Made by a program: the position numbers and the translations under genes
Notes under the pieces: generated by a model
What the model saw: the letters and a program-made list of their open reading frames with translations, nothing else
Databases searched by the model: none
Told to the model about the DNA's origin: nothing
In this document: positions 34,712 through 42,981 of the stretch, one piece after another
Position numbering within the stretch: position 1 is the first letter of the stretch
How the letters are laid out: the number at the start of each line of letters is the position of its first letter
Assembly (NCBI RefSeq): GCF_004342265.1
Contig: NZ_SMCS01000002.1
Location: 868,001 to 932,000, forward strand
DNA length: 64,000 bases
DNA from: Luteibacter rhizovicinus
GTDB lineage: Bacteria > Pseudomonadota > Gammaproteobacteria > Xanthomonadales > Rhodanobacteraceae
Reading direction: 5' to 3'

Positions 34712-35467
34712 TCAAGGCGCGAGGAAACCGAAGGTTTTCAGGATCGCCTGCCCGTCGTTCGACAGCACGAAGTCTTCGAATGCTTTCGCTTCGCCGGCCT
34801 GTTTCGAACCGGCGACCACGGCGACCGGATAGCTGATGGGTTTAGGCGTCGGCACGACGGCGGCCACGGTCACCTTGTCTTTCATGATGGCGGCGTCGGT
34901 GGCGAAGACGAAGCCGGCGTCGACCTCGCCGCGCGCGACATAGTCGAGACTCTGGCGTACGTTCTGCGCCAGCACGCCCTTTGCCGACACGGCGTCCCAA
35001 AGGCCCGATGCTTCGAGCGCCGCACGGGTATAGCGACCCACGGGCACCGACGCGGGATCGCCATAGGCCACGCGATGCACGTCCGCGCGCTTCAGATCGG
35101 CGGCCGAGGAAATCGCCGTCTTGCCGTCGGCCGGAACGATCAGCACGAGGCGATTCGTCGCGAAATTTTTCCGCGTCGCCGCATCGACTGCCTTCGCTTC
35201 GACCGCCTTGTCCATCGCCGTCTGGTCGGCCGAGGCGAACACGTCCGCTGGCGCACCGCTGGCGATCTGGCGCAACAGCACGTCGGATGCGGCGAAATTC
35301 AATACGACGTGCGTGCCGGGATGCTTCGCTTCATAAGCCTTGCCGACGGCCTGGAAGGCGTCGGTGAGGCTGGAAGCGGCGGACACGACAAGGTCGGCGG
35401 CGGATACCGCGGTGACGCCGGCAAGCAAGGCGGCGGCGAGGGCAATACGCGGGAAGATTCGGCGCAT
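34712..35467 (-). CDS. modA: Periplasmic molybdate-binding protein ModA
   Basis: A 251-residue substrate-binding protein with a signal peptide (IALAAALLAGVTAVSAADL). Oxyanion-binding residues are expected in VSAASSLTDAFQAVGKAYEA (Ser pair), and the ADVFASADQTAMDKAVEAKA segment and DAGFVFATDAAI are typical ModA landmarks. It captures molybdate or tungstate for ModBC. It is the first gene of the modABC-flippase operon. No ModE gene or clear ModE site is near; a short inverted repeat upstream could be an operator. Confidence 0.95.
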   Translation of the reverse strand: MRRIFPRIALAAALLAGVTAVSAADLVVSAASSLTDAFQAVGKAYEAKHPGTHVVLNFAASDVLLRQIASGAPADVFASADQTAMDKAVEAKAVDAATRKNFATNRLVLIVPADGKTAISSAADLKRADVHRVAYGDPASVPVGRYTRAALEASGLWDAVSAKGVLAQNVRQSLDYVARGEVDAGFVFATDAAIMKDKVTVAAVVPTPKPISYPVAVVAGSKQAGEAKAFEDFVLSNDGQAILKTFGFLAP

Positions 35468-35481
35468 GATCCGTGGCTCCG

Positions 35482-35499
35482 ATGGCGAATGAGCGCCAT
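35482..35499. promoter_or_regulatory. Inverted repeat upstream of modA
   Basis: ATGGCG-aatgag-CGCCAT lies 15-32 bases upstream of the modA start codon. It does not look like a ModE box but is well placed for an operator or a 5'-UTR hairpin. Its role is unknown. Confidence 0.3.
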
Positions 35500-35564
35500 A
35501 GTGGGCGGTGGCGTGCGAGGGGTCAATGTGGGGCGGGCGGGAGAGGAAAGGTCGACGAAAACTC

Positions 35565-35620
35565 CCTCACCGTCGCCCCTGCGCAGGCAGGGGCCCAGTG
35601 CGGTGCGGTGCGGTGAGTTT
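35565..35620. repeat. REP-like element with short tandem repeat
   Basis: ACCGTCGCCCCTGCGCAGGC followed by AGGGGCCCAG has the CGTC-plus-GC-stem layout also seen after fabV. It is followed directly by three copies of GGTGC or TGCGG. It lies in the gap between modA and the DUF2946 gene, which otherwise shows no gene. Confidence 0.4.
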
Positions 35621-35731
35621 CGCGATCGCGCCCCGACCATGCTCTGAAGACGCGGCCGTTTGTCGCAGCCCCAACGCGACATCCGCGTGCGATCATCCCT
35701 GGACCCCGGTCCGGGGTTCAGTTTTCAGGGG

Positions 35732-36115
35732 ATGCGCGTGCATCGTGGCGTAACGCAGAGCCGGTTCATGGCGTGGATGGCGATGTTCGCCATCTGGCTG
35801 TCGATCCTGGCGCCGGTGGCCTCCAGGGCCATGCCGGCGGCGTCCGCCTTTCCCGAGCTCGGCGCATGGTGCGAAGGCCGCGCCGGCCTCGTCGACCATG
35901 CCCAGCCCGATGGCCACGACATCGGCCACATGGATGCCTGCGGTTACTGCACGCTGCTGGCCCAGAATCCCACGGTCGGTACGGTTGCCTTCGTCGCGCA
36001 CCTGCTTCCCCTCTCCGGTTTCGTCGCCGCCACGCTGCCGGTCAAGCACGGCATCGATGCACCGCTCGTCCTTCATGCACCGCCACGTGGTCCACCGCGC
36101 TTCGCGAACGTCTGA
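35732..36115 (+). CDS. DUF2946 small exported protein
   Basis: A 127-residue protein with an N-terminal membrane or signal segment (RFMAWMAMFAIWLSILAPVA). The DUF2946 hallmark is the His- and Cys-containing HMDACGYCTLLAQNP segment, with a second hydrophobic stretch after it (VAFVAHLLPLSGFVAATLPV). DUF2946 genes commonly neighbour TonB receptors thought to take up copper, and the His/Cys residues could bind it. ATG 35732 follows CAGGGG. It lies 41 bases before a TonB-dependent receptor, so the two are probably one operon. Confidence 0.85.
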   Translation: MRVHRGVTQSRFMAWMAMFAIWLSILAPVASRAMPAASAFPELGAWCEGRAGLVDHAQPDGHDIGHMDACGYCTLLAQNPTVGTVAFVAHLLPLSGFVAATLPVKHGIDAPLVLHAPPRGPPRFANV

Positions 36116-36156
36116 TCCTCCCGATCCCCTCGTTCTCCGAAAACCGGATAGTTCAC

Positions 36157-38436
36157 ATGTCGATTCGTTCCCTGTACGAAGGCGGCCCACTGGCTGTCGC
36201 CATCGCGTGCGCATTCGCGCTGCCGGCTTATGCCGACGAGCCGCAGCGCGCGCAGACCCTTAAGGAAATACGCGTTTCCGCCACCGGCGACGCACCCGCC
36301 GTCGATCCCAACATTCCCGCCGTCGTCGAAAGCGTAACGGCCGCGAAGCTCGACCGGCTGAACATCGTCAACGCCGAAGACGCGCTGAAGTACATGCCGG
36401 CTTTCGGCATCCGCAAACGTTTCGTCGGCGACGAGAACGCGACGTTCTCCGTACGCGGCACCAGCAACCAGCAGAGCGCCCGTGGCCTGGTCTATCTCGA
36501 CGGTTTGCTGCTCAGCAACTTGCTTGGAAATACCTGGGGAACCCCGCCGCGCTGGTCGATGGCGTTTCCGGACAACCTCGCGCGTGTCGACGTCATCTAT
36601 GGCGCTTACTCGGCGCTCTATCCCGGCAACTCCATCGGCGCGACGGTCGTGATGACGACGCGCATGCCCACGAAGCTGGAGATGACCGCCGAAGTACAGG
36701 GATTCACCCAAAACGTCGATACCTACGGCGTGAATCGCGACTTCGGCGGCAGCCGGCAGGCCGCGACGCTGGGCGATCGCATCGGCAATCTGTCCCTCCT
36801 GATCGGCGTGGCGCATCTGCAAGCCAACGGACAGCCGCTGGTCTATGCGACGCAGAACCTTTCGTCGCGCCCCGGCACCGTCAATCCGGTAACCGGCGCC
36901 ATCGCCGACACGGGGGCGAACGGCCTCCCGCGCCAGGTGCTCGGCGTCAACAGCGAGGGCCAGGAAGCGACGAGCCAGGACGAAGCCCGGATCAAGCTTG
37001 CCTATGATTTCACACCGACCCTGCAGGGCGGCCTGACGATGGGTTACTGGAATCAGGACCTCTCGCATCGCACGGAGAGCTTCCTGCGCGATGCTTCGGG
37101 ACGTCCTGTTTACAGCGGCACGGTAAGTATCGATGGTCGGCAATACACGTTGCCCGCGAACTTCTTTGCTCCGAGCACGCGACAGAGCCGCAATTATCTT
37201 TATGGCGCATCCCTCGGCACGCATAACGAGACGGGCTGGAACGTCGAGGCCAACGCCTCGTACTTCGACATGGACCGCAACCGCGATCGCGTGGCTTCGT
37301 CCGTCACGGACAATGGCGCGGGACAGCTCACCGCAGGCGACGGCAGCCGCTGGCGAACCTTCGATCTGCGCGCCAGTTACCGGCCCGAAACCCTCGCGCC
37401 CAATAGCCATTGGGTGAGCTTCGGCTATCACTACGACGGCTACGCGCTGAAGAACGAGGTATCGGCTCTCACCCAGTGGCGCAGCGGTGGCGCCGGCGCG
37501 GACCAGGGCGGCAACGGCGGCAGCACGCAGACCCAGGCCGTTTACATTCAGGACACCTGGCAGCTCGCCGATCGCTGGCAACTCACGACCGGCGCACGCT
37601 TCGAGCAGTGGCGCGCCTTCGACGGTACGCGTGCCACGGCGACGGCGTCGACGAACTATCCACAGCGCAAGGAAACGCACACGTCGCCCAAGGCGTCGCT
37701 GTCATGGCAGGCGGCGGACAATCTCGTGCTGCGATTTTCGGCGGCGCGCGCCTACCGCTTTCCGACGGTGAGCGAACTCTTCCAGGGTACGTTCAACGGC
37801 ATTTCGCTCGTCAACAACGATCCTAATCTGAAACCCGAAAACGATCTGTCGCGCGAACTGACGGCCGAGTGGTACCACCCCAACAGCGTGACGCGTTTCT
37901 CGCTCTATCGCAGCGATACGCGCAATACGCTGTTCAGTCAGACCGACACGACCGTGTTCCCCAACGTCACCAATGTCCAGAACGTGGGACTCGTACGCAC
38001 GCGCGGCGCCGAAGCCAGCTACGACGGCCAGGGCGTGTGGTGGGACCGGCTGGATCTTTCCGCCAACGCGGCGTACACGCAGGCCACGACGGTGCGCAAC
38101 GAGCGCAATCCGGCATCGGTGGGCAAGCAGTTCTATCGCATTCCGCGCTGGCGGGCGAACCTGGTCGCGACGCTGCATACCTCGGAACGCACCATGCTGA
38201 CGCTGGCGGGCCGGTATTCCGGGCGCCAGTACAACACGCTGGACCATAGCGACATCGACCCGAATACGTTCGGCGGCGCCAGCGCGTTCCTTACCTGGGA
38301 TGCGAAGCTGGTTTACCGGCCCACCGATCATCTCGACCTGGGCGTTGGCGTCGACAACCTCACCGATCGTCGTTACTACGTCTATTACCCCTACCCGTCG
38401 CGCACGGTGATGGTCGAAGCGAAGTACAGACTGTGA
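36157..38436 (+). CDS. TonB-dependent outer-membrane receptor
   Basis: A 759-residue receptor with a signal peptide (AVAIACAFALPAYA), a TonB-box-like LKEIRVSATG, a plug domain (SVTAAKLDRLNIVNAEDALK, VRGTSNQQSARGLVYLDGLL, DVIYGAYSALYPGNSIGATV) and a beta-barrel ending in the aromatic-rich LTDRRYYVYYPYPSRTVMVE with C-terminal YRL. It takes up a scarce ligand, energised by TonB. The DUF2946 neighbour suggests copper or a copper chelate, but siderophores are equally possible by sequence. A strong hairpin follows the stop. Confidence 0.92.
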   Translation: MSIRSLYEGGPLAVAIACAFALPAYADEPQRAQTLKEIRVSATGDAPAVDPNIPAVVESVTAAKLDRLNIVNAEDALKYMPAFGIRKRFVGDENATFSVRGTSNQQSARGLVYLDGLLLSNLLGNTWGTPPRWSMAFPDNLARVDVIYGAYSALYPGNSIGATVVMTTRMPTKLEMTAEVQGFTQNVDTYGVNRDFGGSRQAATLGDRIGNLSLLIGVAHLQANGQPLVYATQNLSSRPGTVNPVTGAIADTGANGLPRQVLGVNSEGQEATSQDEARIKLAYDFTPTLQGGLTMGYWNQDLSHRTESFLRDASGRPVYSGTVSIDGRQYTLPANFFAPSTRQSRNYLYGASLGTHNETGWNVEANASYFDMDRNRDRVASSVTDNGAGQLTAGDGSRWRTFDLRASYRPETLAPNSHWVSFGYHYDGYALKNEVSALTQWRSGGAGADQGGNGGSTQTQAVYIQDTWQLADRWQLTTGARFEQWRAFDGTRATATASTNYPQRKETHTSPKASLSWQAADNLVLRFSAARAYRFPTVSELFQGTFNGISLVNNDPNLKPENDLSRELTAEWYHPNSVTRFSLYRSDTRNTLFSQTDTTVFPNVTNVQNVGLVRTRGAEASYDGQGVWWDRLDLSANAAYTQATTVRNERNPASVGKQFYRIPRWRANLVATLHTSERTMLTLAGRYSGRQYNTLDHSDIDPNTFGGASAFLTWDAKLVYRPTDHLDLGVGVDNLTDRRYYVYYPYPSRTVMVEAKYRL

Positions 38437-38443
38437 ATGGATA

Positions 38444-38469
38444 AAGGAGCGCGGCGAGCCGCGCTCCTT
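38444..38469. terminator. Two-way terminator hairpin
   Basis: AAGGAGCGCGG-cgag-CCGCGCTCCTT, a perfect 11-bp stem with a four-base loop, sits between the convergent TonB receptor and PhzF genes and is flanked by AT on both sides (ATA and ATAT). Confidence 0.75.
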
Positions 38470-38490
38470 ATATCGGCATCGAAGCGGACG

Positions 38491-39321
38491 TTACAGACTG
38501 ACGCTACCGTCGATGCACGTCACCGCCGATCCGCCGATCCAGATGTCGCCATCGATGCTTTCGATGTAGACACGGCCGGCGCGGCCAAGTGCCGTGCCCT
38601 GCGCCGCCACGTAGCGGGACGGTAGACGGCCGCTTCCGATCAGCCACTGTGCGATACCCGCATTCAGGCTGCCGGTTGCCGGGTCCTCGGGCATGCCGTC
38701 GCCGGGAATGAAGGCGCGGACCTCCACATCCGCGTCGCCGTTCCTCCACGGTGCGACGACACCGACTTTCATGCCGGCGAGGATGTTTCGATCGGGTTTC
38801 GCCGCCAGTACATCCTCGCGATCCTCGAGCAGGACGGCCAGCCAGCCCGGGCCGTTATCGACCCAGGTCGCGGCAACGACACGATCGCGGCCGATAGCCA
38901 GTCCACGGCATATGCGTTCGATGGTTTCTTCGTCGAGCGGGCCATCGCGACGCAGTGGCGGCGCGGCGAAGGCCAGGCGCTCTCCGTCGAGGCGAATCCG
39001 GATGGGCCCGACACCGCATTCCTGCACGACGTGTTTCGCCTTCGGACGCCCGCCCGCTTCCAACCATGCACGACACGATCCCAGTGTGGGATGGCCCGCG
39101 AACGGCAGCTCGCCGGTCGTCGTGAAGATACGCACGCGATAATCCGCATCGGGCAGCGTCGGCCGGAGCAGGAAGGTCGTTTCGCTGAGATTCGTCCACC
39201 GCGCGAACGCGGTCATCTGTTCGTCCGACAGACCGTCGGCATCGAGTACGACGGCAAGGGGGTTGCCCTGGGTGGGCGTCGACGTGAAGACGTCGAGCTG
39301 CTTGAAGGGGAAGGTGGTCAT
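38491..39321 (-). CDS. PhzF-family isomerase-like protein
   Basis: A 276-residue protein of the PhzF/diaminopimelate-epimerase fold. It has FKQLDVFTSTPTQGNPLAVV at the start, the catalytic Glu47 in NLSETTF, IFTTTGELPFAGHPTLGSC in the middle and GDGMPEDPATGSLNAGIAQW near the end, all of which are conserved in the family. Only a minority of PhzF members make phenazine; the others are isomerases of unknown substrate, and no phenazine genes are present. It lies between two convergent/divergent neighbours and is its own transcription unit. Confidence 0.9.
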   Translation of the reverse strand: MTTFPFKQLDVFTSTPTQGNPLAVVLDADGLSDEQMTAFARWTNLSETTFLLRPTLPDADYRVRIFTTTGELPFAGHPTLGSCRAWLEAGGRPKAKHVVQECGVGPIRIRLDGERLAFAAPPLRRDGPLDEETIERICRGLAIGRDRVVAATWVDNGPGWLAVLLEDREDVLAAKPDRNILAGMKVGVVAPWRNGDADVEVRAFIPGDGMPEDPATGSLNAGIAQWLIGSGRLPSRYVAAQGTALGRAGRVYIESIDGDIWIGGSAVTCIDGSVSL

Positions 39322-39471
39322 GGGAGGGGATGATAGTGGGACGCCACGCGGGTCTCACGCTTACTGCGAGACCGTGGGAATGGCCCCGCGCGACTGACCC
39401 GGCCCGGGGGCATATCCCGTGTCCAGCAATCCGTTGTACCCTTTGCGCCGCAACGACGTAATCGTTTTCAC

Positions 39472-39485
39472 GTAACGCACGTTAC
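39472..39485. promoter_or_regulatory. GTAACG palindrome upstream of the GH3 gene
   Basis: GTAACG-ca-CGTTAC is a perfect 14-base palindrome about 100 bases upstream of the beta-glucosidase start, next to an ACGTAATCGTTTTCACG stretch. It has the form of a sugar-repressor (LacI/GntR-like) operator, but no regulator gene is adjacent. Confidence 0.35.
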
Positions 39486-39586
39486 ATGGCCCGGAAGCGG
39501 GTCGATACCGGTATGCTTCGCGGCCTGTTCCCCCGCTGCGGTCGTGACGTGCCGTTGTGCCCCCCCTGCTGCAAGAGTGTTCGCCC

Positions 39587-41752
39587 ATGATTCGTGATCC
39601 CCGCATCGAAGACCTCATCGCCCGCATGACCGTCGAAGAGAAGGTCGGCCAGTTGGGCGTGTTCGCCGATGCCGTCCGCCCCTTCGCGCCGGACGTGAAC
39701 CCGGAAGTGAACGCACGCGGCGCGAGCGAAGTGCTGGATCAGATCCGGGCTGGCCTCGTCGGCGCGCTGTTTAACGGCGTGGGGGCGCTGGAAGGTCGCG
39801 AGGCACAGCGCGTTGCCATCGAAGAAAGCCGCCTGGGCATTCCGCTGATCCTCGGCGCCGATGTGATCCACGGCATGCGCACCGTGTTCCCGATTCCGCT
39901 CGGCGAAGCCGCCAGCTTCGAACCGGACCTGGCCGAGCGCACCGCGCGGGTCACCGCGGTCGAAGCCACCGCGGCGGGCATCCACTGGACCTACGCTCCC
40001 GCCGTCGACATCGCGCGCGACCAGCGCTGGGGTCGCGGTGCGGAAGGTTCGGGCGAGGATGTCGTGCTGGGTAGTGCCTTCGCCGCGGCTCGCGTCCGTG
40101 GTTTCCAGGGCACCGACCTGACGGCAACCGATTCGCTGCTGTCCACGCCCAAGCATTTCGCCGCCTATGGCGCGGTGGCCGGCGGCATGGAATACAACAG
40201 CGTCGATATCTCCGAGCAGACCCTGCGCGACGTGCACCTGCCGCCCTTCAAGGCGGCGCTCGACGCGGGCGCGCTGACGATCATGAGCGCATTCAACGAC
40301 ATCAATGGCGTGCCGGCGTCGGCCAGTCGCGAACTGATGACGGACATCCTGCGCGGCGAATGGGCGTTCGAAGGCTTCGTCGTCTCCGATTACACGGCCG
40401 ATTTCGAACTGGTCGCGCACGGCTACGCCGCCGACGAACGCGACGCCGCGCGCCTGGCGTTTATCGCAGGCGTGGACATGAGCATGCAAAGCGGCCTGTA
40501 TGCCGCGCATCTTCCCGACCTGATCGAGAAGGGCGAAGTCTCGATGGAGATGCTCGACGAAAGCGTGCGTCGCGTGCTTTCGGTGAAATCCGCGATCGGT
40601 TTGTTCGACAATCCGTACCGCTCGCTCGATCCCGTGCGCGAAGCCGACGATTCGCTGCGCGAAGCCCACGGCGAACTGGCACGCGATGCGGCACGACGTT
40701 CCATCGTGATGCTGAAGAACGATGGCGTGCTTCCGTTGCGCAAGACGGGGCAGCGCGTGGCGTTGATCGGACCCTTCGGCGCGGACCAGGACAACCTCGA
40801 AGGCTGCTGGACCCTGTTTGGCGACAAGACGCGTCACGTCGATATCGCCAGCGGTCTGCGCGCCGTACTTCCAGAACTGGTAGTGGTGGAAGGCTCGGGT
40901 ATCGAAGAGCCCATCGAAGGCGGCATCGAAGCCGCTGTCGCCGCGGCGAAGGCCGCCGATGTCGTGCTTCTGGCCGTCGGCGAGCCTCAGAATTATTCGG
41001 GCGAGGCACAGTCGCGCACGCAGATTATCGTGCCGCCCGCGCAGCAGCAGCTGATCGAAGCCGTGGCTGCTACCGGCACACCTGTCGTCATCCTGCTGAA
41101 GAACGGACGTGCGCTCGCCCTCACCGGCGCGGTCCGCAACGCAAACGCCATTCTCGTCACGTGGTTCCTCGGCAGCCAGACGGGTCCCGCGATCGCCGAT
41201 GTCGTGTTCGGCGATTACAACCCGGCAGGTCGCCTGCCCGTCAGCTTCCCGCAGGACGCGGGCCAGCAGCCGTTCTTCTACAACCACCTGCGCACCGGCC
41301 GTCCCGAACTCGCCGACCAGCCGCCTGCATTCAAGTCGCGATGGCGCGAGATCACGCATGAAGCGCTGTATCCGTTCGGACACGGCCTCAGCTACACGAC
41401 GTTCGAGTACACCGCGCCGAAGGTCAGTGCCGCGAGCATCGGCTGGAACGACACCCTTGTCGTCAGCACTACCGTCACCAACACCGGCAAGGTGGCCGGC
41501 GAAGAAGTCGTCCAGCTCTACGTGCACGATCGCGTCGCCAGTCGCGTGCGCCCCGTCAAGGAACTGAAGGGCTTCCGCAAGATTCATCTCGTACCCGGCG
41601 CGTCGGTCGAAGTCAGCTTCGAGCTGACCCGCGCCGATGTCGCGTTCACGCAACGCGATGGCACGTTCACCGCCGAGCCCGGCGCGTTCGACGTCTGGAT
41701 CGCAGGATCGTCGGAAGGCGGCGAAGCGGCGGAGTTCACGCTGCGCGGTTGA
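39587..41752 (+). CDS. bglX: Glycoside hydrolase family 3 beta-glucosidase
   Basis: A 721-residue GH3 enzyme that removes terminal beta-linked glucose or related sugars. The TIM-barrel domain starts with RIEDLIARMTVEEKVGQLGV and includes PLILGADVIHGMRTVFPIPL and the nucleophile aspartate in GFVVSDYTADFEL. The alpha/beta sandwich domain carries the MLKNDGVLPLRKTGQRVALI and VVILLKNGRALAL segments, and a fibronectin-III-like domain (VSTTVTNTGKVAGEEVVQLY) ends the protein. The domain order is that of BglX, but no signal peptide is visible before MIRDPRIEDLI, so it looks cytoplasmic. An upstream TTG at 39557 would add only ten residues. Confidence 0.93.
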   Translation: MIRDPRIEDLIARMTVEEKVGQLGVFADAVRPFAPDVNPEVNARGASEVLDQIRAGLVGALFNGVGALEGREAQRVAIEESRLGIPLILGADVIHGMRTVFPIPLGEAASFEPDLAERTARVTAVEATAAGIHWTYAPAVDIARDQRWGRGAEGSGEDVVLGSAFAAARVRGFQGTDLTATDSLLSTPKHFAAYGAVAGGMEYNSVDISEQTLRDVHLPPFKAALDAGALTIMSAFNDINGVPASASRELMTDILRGEWAFEGFVVSDYTADFELVAHGYAADERDAARLAFIAGVDMSMQSGLYAAHLPDLIEKGEVSMEMLDESVRRVLSVKSAIGLFDNPYRSLDPVREADDSLREAHGELARDAARRSIVMLKNDGVLPLRKTGQRVALIGPFGADQDNLEGCWTLFGDKTRHVDIASGLRAVLPELVVVEGSGIEEPIEGGIEAAVAAAKAADVVLLAVGEPQNYSGEAQSRTQIIVPPAQQQLIEAVAATGTPVVILLKNGRALALTGAVRNANAILVTWFLGSQTGPAIADVVFGDYNPAGRLPVSFPQDAGQQPFFYNHLRTGRPELADQPPAFKSRWREITHEALYPFGHGLSYTTFEYTAPKVSAASIGWNDTLVVSTTVTNTGKVAGEEVVQLYVHDRVASRVRPVKELKGFRKIHLVPGASVEVSFELTRADVAFTQRDGTFTAEPGAFDVWIAGSSEGGEAAEFTLRG

Positions 41753-41839
41753 TGGTGAGTCGGGCATACCGACCTTTGGGCAATGGGGTCGCGCTGCATG
41801 CAGGCGCATAATCGGCGGCAGTCCCGACGGAGCTTCGCC

Positions 41840-42625
41840 ATGCATGATCTGACCGACAAAGTCACCCTCGTTACCGGTGCCGCCAGCGGTATCGGCCGCG
41901 AAATCGCACGCGCCTATGCGCGCGCCGGCGCAAGAGTCGTCGTCGCCGATATCAACGAAGACGCCGCGCTTGCCACCGCGCAGGCGATGATCGCCGAAGG
42001 CGGCCAGGCGATGGGTATCGCTATGGATGTCTCCGACGAGGCGCAGGTCGATGCCGGATTCGCCAGCATCGCGTCGGCATGGGGGCCAGTCGATGTTCTG
42101 GTAAGCAATGCCGGCGTGCAGGTCATCTCGCCGCTGGTCGACTTCGCGTTCGCCGACTGGAAACGCATGCTTGCGATCCATCTCGATGGCGCATTTCTCA
42201 CGACACGCGCCGCGATGCGCCAGATGATCCCGACGGGACGCGGCGGTTCCATCATCCTCATGGGGTCGGCGCATTCGCACGTCGCGTCGAAATTCAAAGC
42301 GCCGTATGTCACCGCAAAACACGGCCTCCTTGGCCTCGCACGCACGGTGGCGAAGGAAGGCGCGGAGCACGCCATTCGCGCCAATGTGATCTGCCCCGGT
42401 TTCGTGCGCACGCCGCTGGTAGAAAAGCAGATTCCCGAACAAGCGAAGGAACTCGGCATCACGGAAGAGGAAGTGATCCGCAACGTGATGTTGAAAGACA
42501 CGGTCGATGGCGAATTCACCACGGTGAAAGACATCGCGGACGTCGCGTTATTCCTGGCTGCATTCGGCTCGAACGCCCTGACAGGCCAGTCCATTACCGT
42601 GAGCCACGGCTGGTACATGAGCTAA
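41840..42625 (+). CDS. 3-hydroxybutyrate dehydrogenase (SDR)
   Basis: A 261-residue classical SDR. It has [19 protein letters not shown] at the cofactor site, [20 protein letters not shown], a catalytic Ser in [20 protein letters not shown] with Tyr/Lys in the same segment, and the family-specific [20 protein letters not shown] and [20 protein letters not shown]. These match D-3-hydroxybutyrate dehydrogenase, which turns hydroxybutyrate from storage polymer into acetoacetate. ATG 41840 starts the conserved domain. No polymer-synthesis genes are adjacent; it lies 87 bases after the beta-glucosidase. Confidence 0.88.
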   Translation: MHDLTDKVTLVTGAASGIGREIARAYARAGARVVVADINEDAALATAQAMIAEGGQAMGIAMDVSDEAQVDAGFASIASAWGPVDVLVSNAGVQVISPLVDFAFADWKRMLAIHLDGAFLTTRAAMRQMIPTGRGGSIILMGSAHSHVASKFKAPYVTAKHGLLGLARTVAKEGAEHAIRANVICPGFVRTPLVEKQIPEQAKELGITEEEVIRNVMLKDTVDGEFTTVKDIADVALFLAAFGSNALTGQSITVSHGWYMS

Positions 42626-42655
42626 CCGCCGGTTGAACGTCGCAGGGTTAACGTC

Positions 42656-42898
42656 CTACTTCCCGACATCGGTGACATCGCTCTGGACCTTCAGGAACAT
42701 CTCGGTCGGATGTTCGCCCAACGCCCGCTCGAAGGCGACCTCGGGGTTGCTCCGGATGGCGGTGAGACGCCGTGAAGAGGACCTTCGCGAACGTTCGGAA
42801 GTTCTCTGGTTTCTCCATGTCCGACCAGATGCTCTGCGACGCAGTATCGGAAAGTGAAACATCGCGGTGAGTTCCTGCTGCCGCACTGACGGATGAGG
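42656..42898 (-). pseudogene. Possible gene remnant, minus strand, frameshifted
   Basis: Within a 356-base gap, two overlapping minus-strand frames read like pieces of one protein. One frame gives SLSDTASQSIWSDMEKPENF and continues RTFAKVLFTA. The other gives LTAIRSNPEVAFERALGEHP followed by TEMFLKVQSDVTDVGK and a stop at 42656. Joining them near 42765 would make a continuous segment, but there is no usable start because a stop codon lies just upstream. I do not recognise the family. It is probably a decayed gene end. Confidence 0.3.
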
Positions 42899-42981
42899 CC
42901 TACACGCCGAGACGAATATGCCTAATCACACTCGATCATTGACCGTCTAAGCTGCCGTGCATTACTCACATGGAAATCCGT

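Noticed and set aside
35598-35614. GGTGC tandem triplet as a phase-variation tract
   Set aside because: Only three short copies, outside any coding start or promoter element that I can identify.
39361-39627. Possible 88-residue minus-strand protein before the GH3 gene
   Set aside because: It overlaps the GH3 start, has no ribosome binding site and a repetitive Arg/Gly-rich sequence. The last 30 residues alone look protein-like, but that is too little to call.
39482-42442. 986-codon open frame antisense to the GH3 and dehydrogenase genes
   Set aside because: It spans two real genes and the gap between them and has shadow composition. Both sense genes have clear catalytic motifs.
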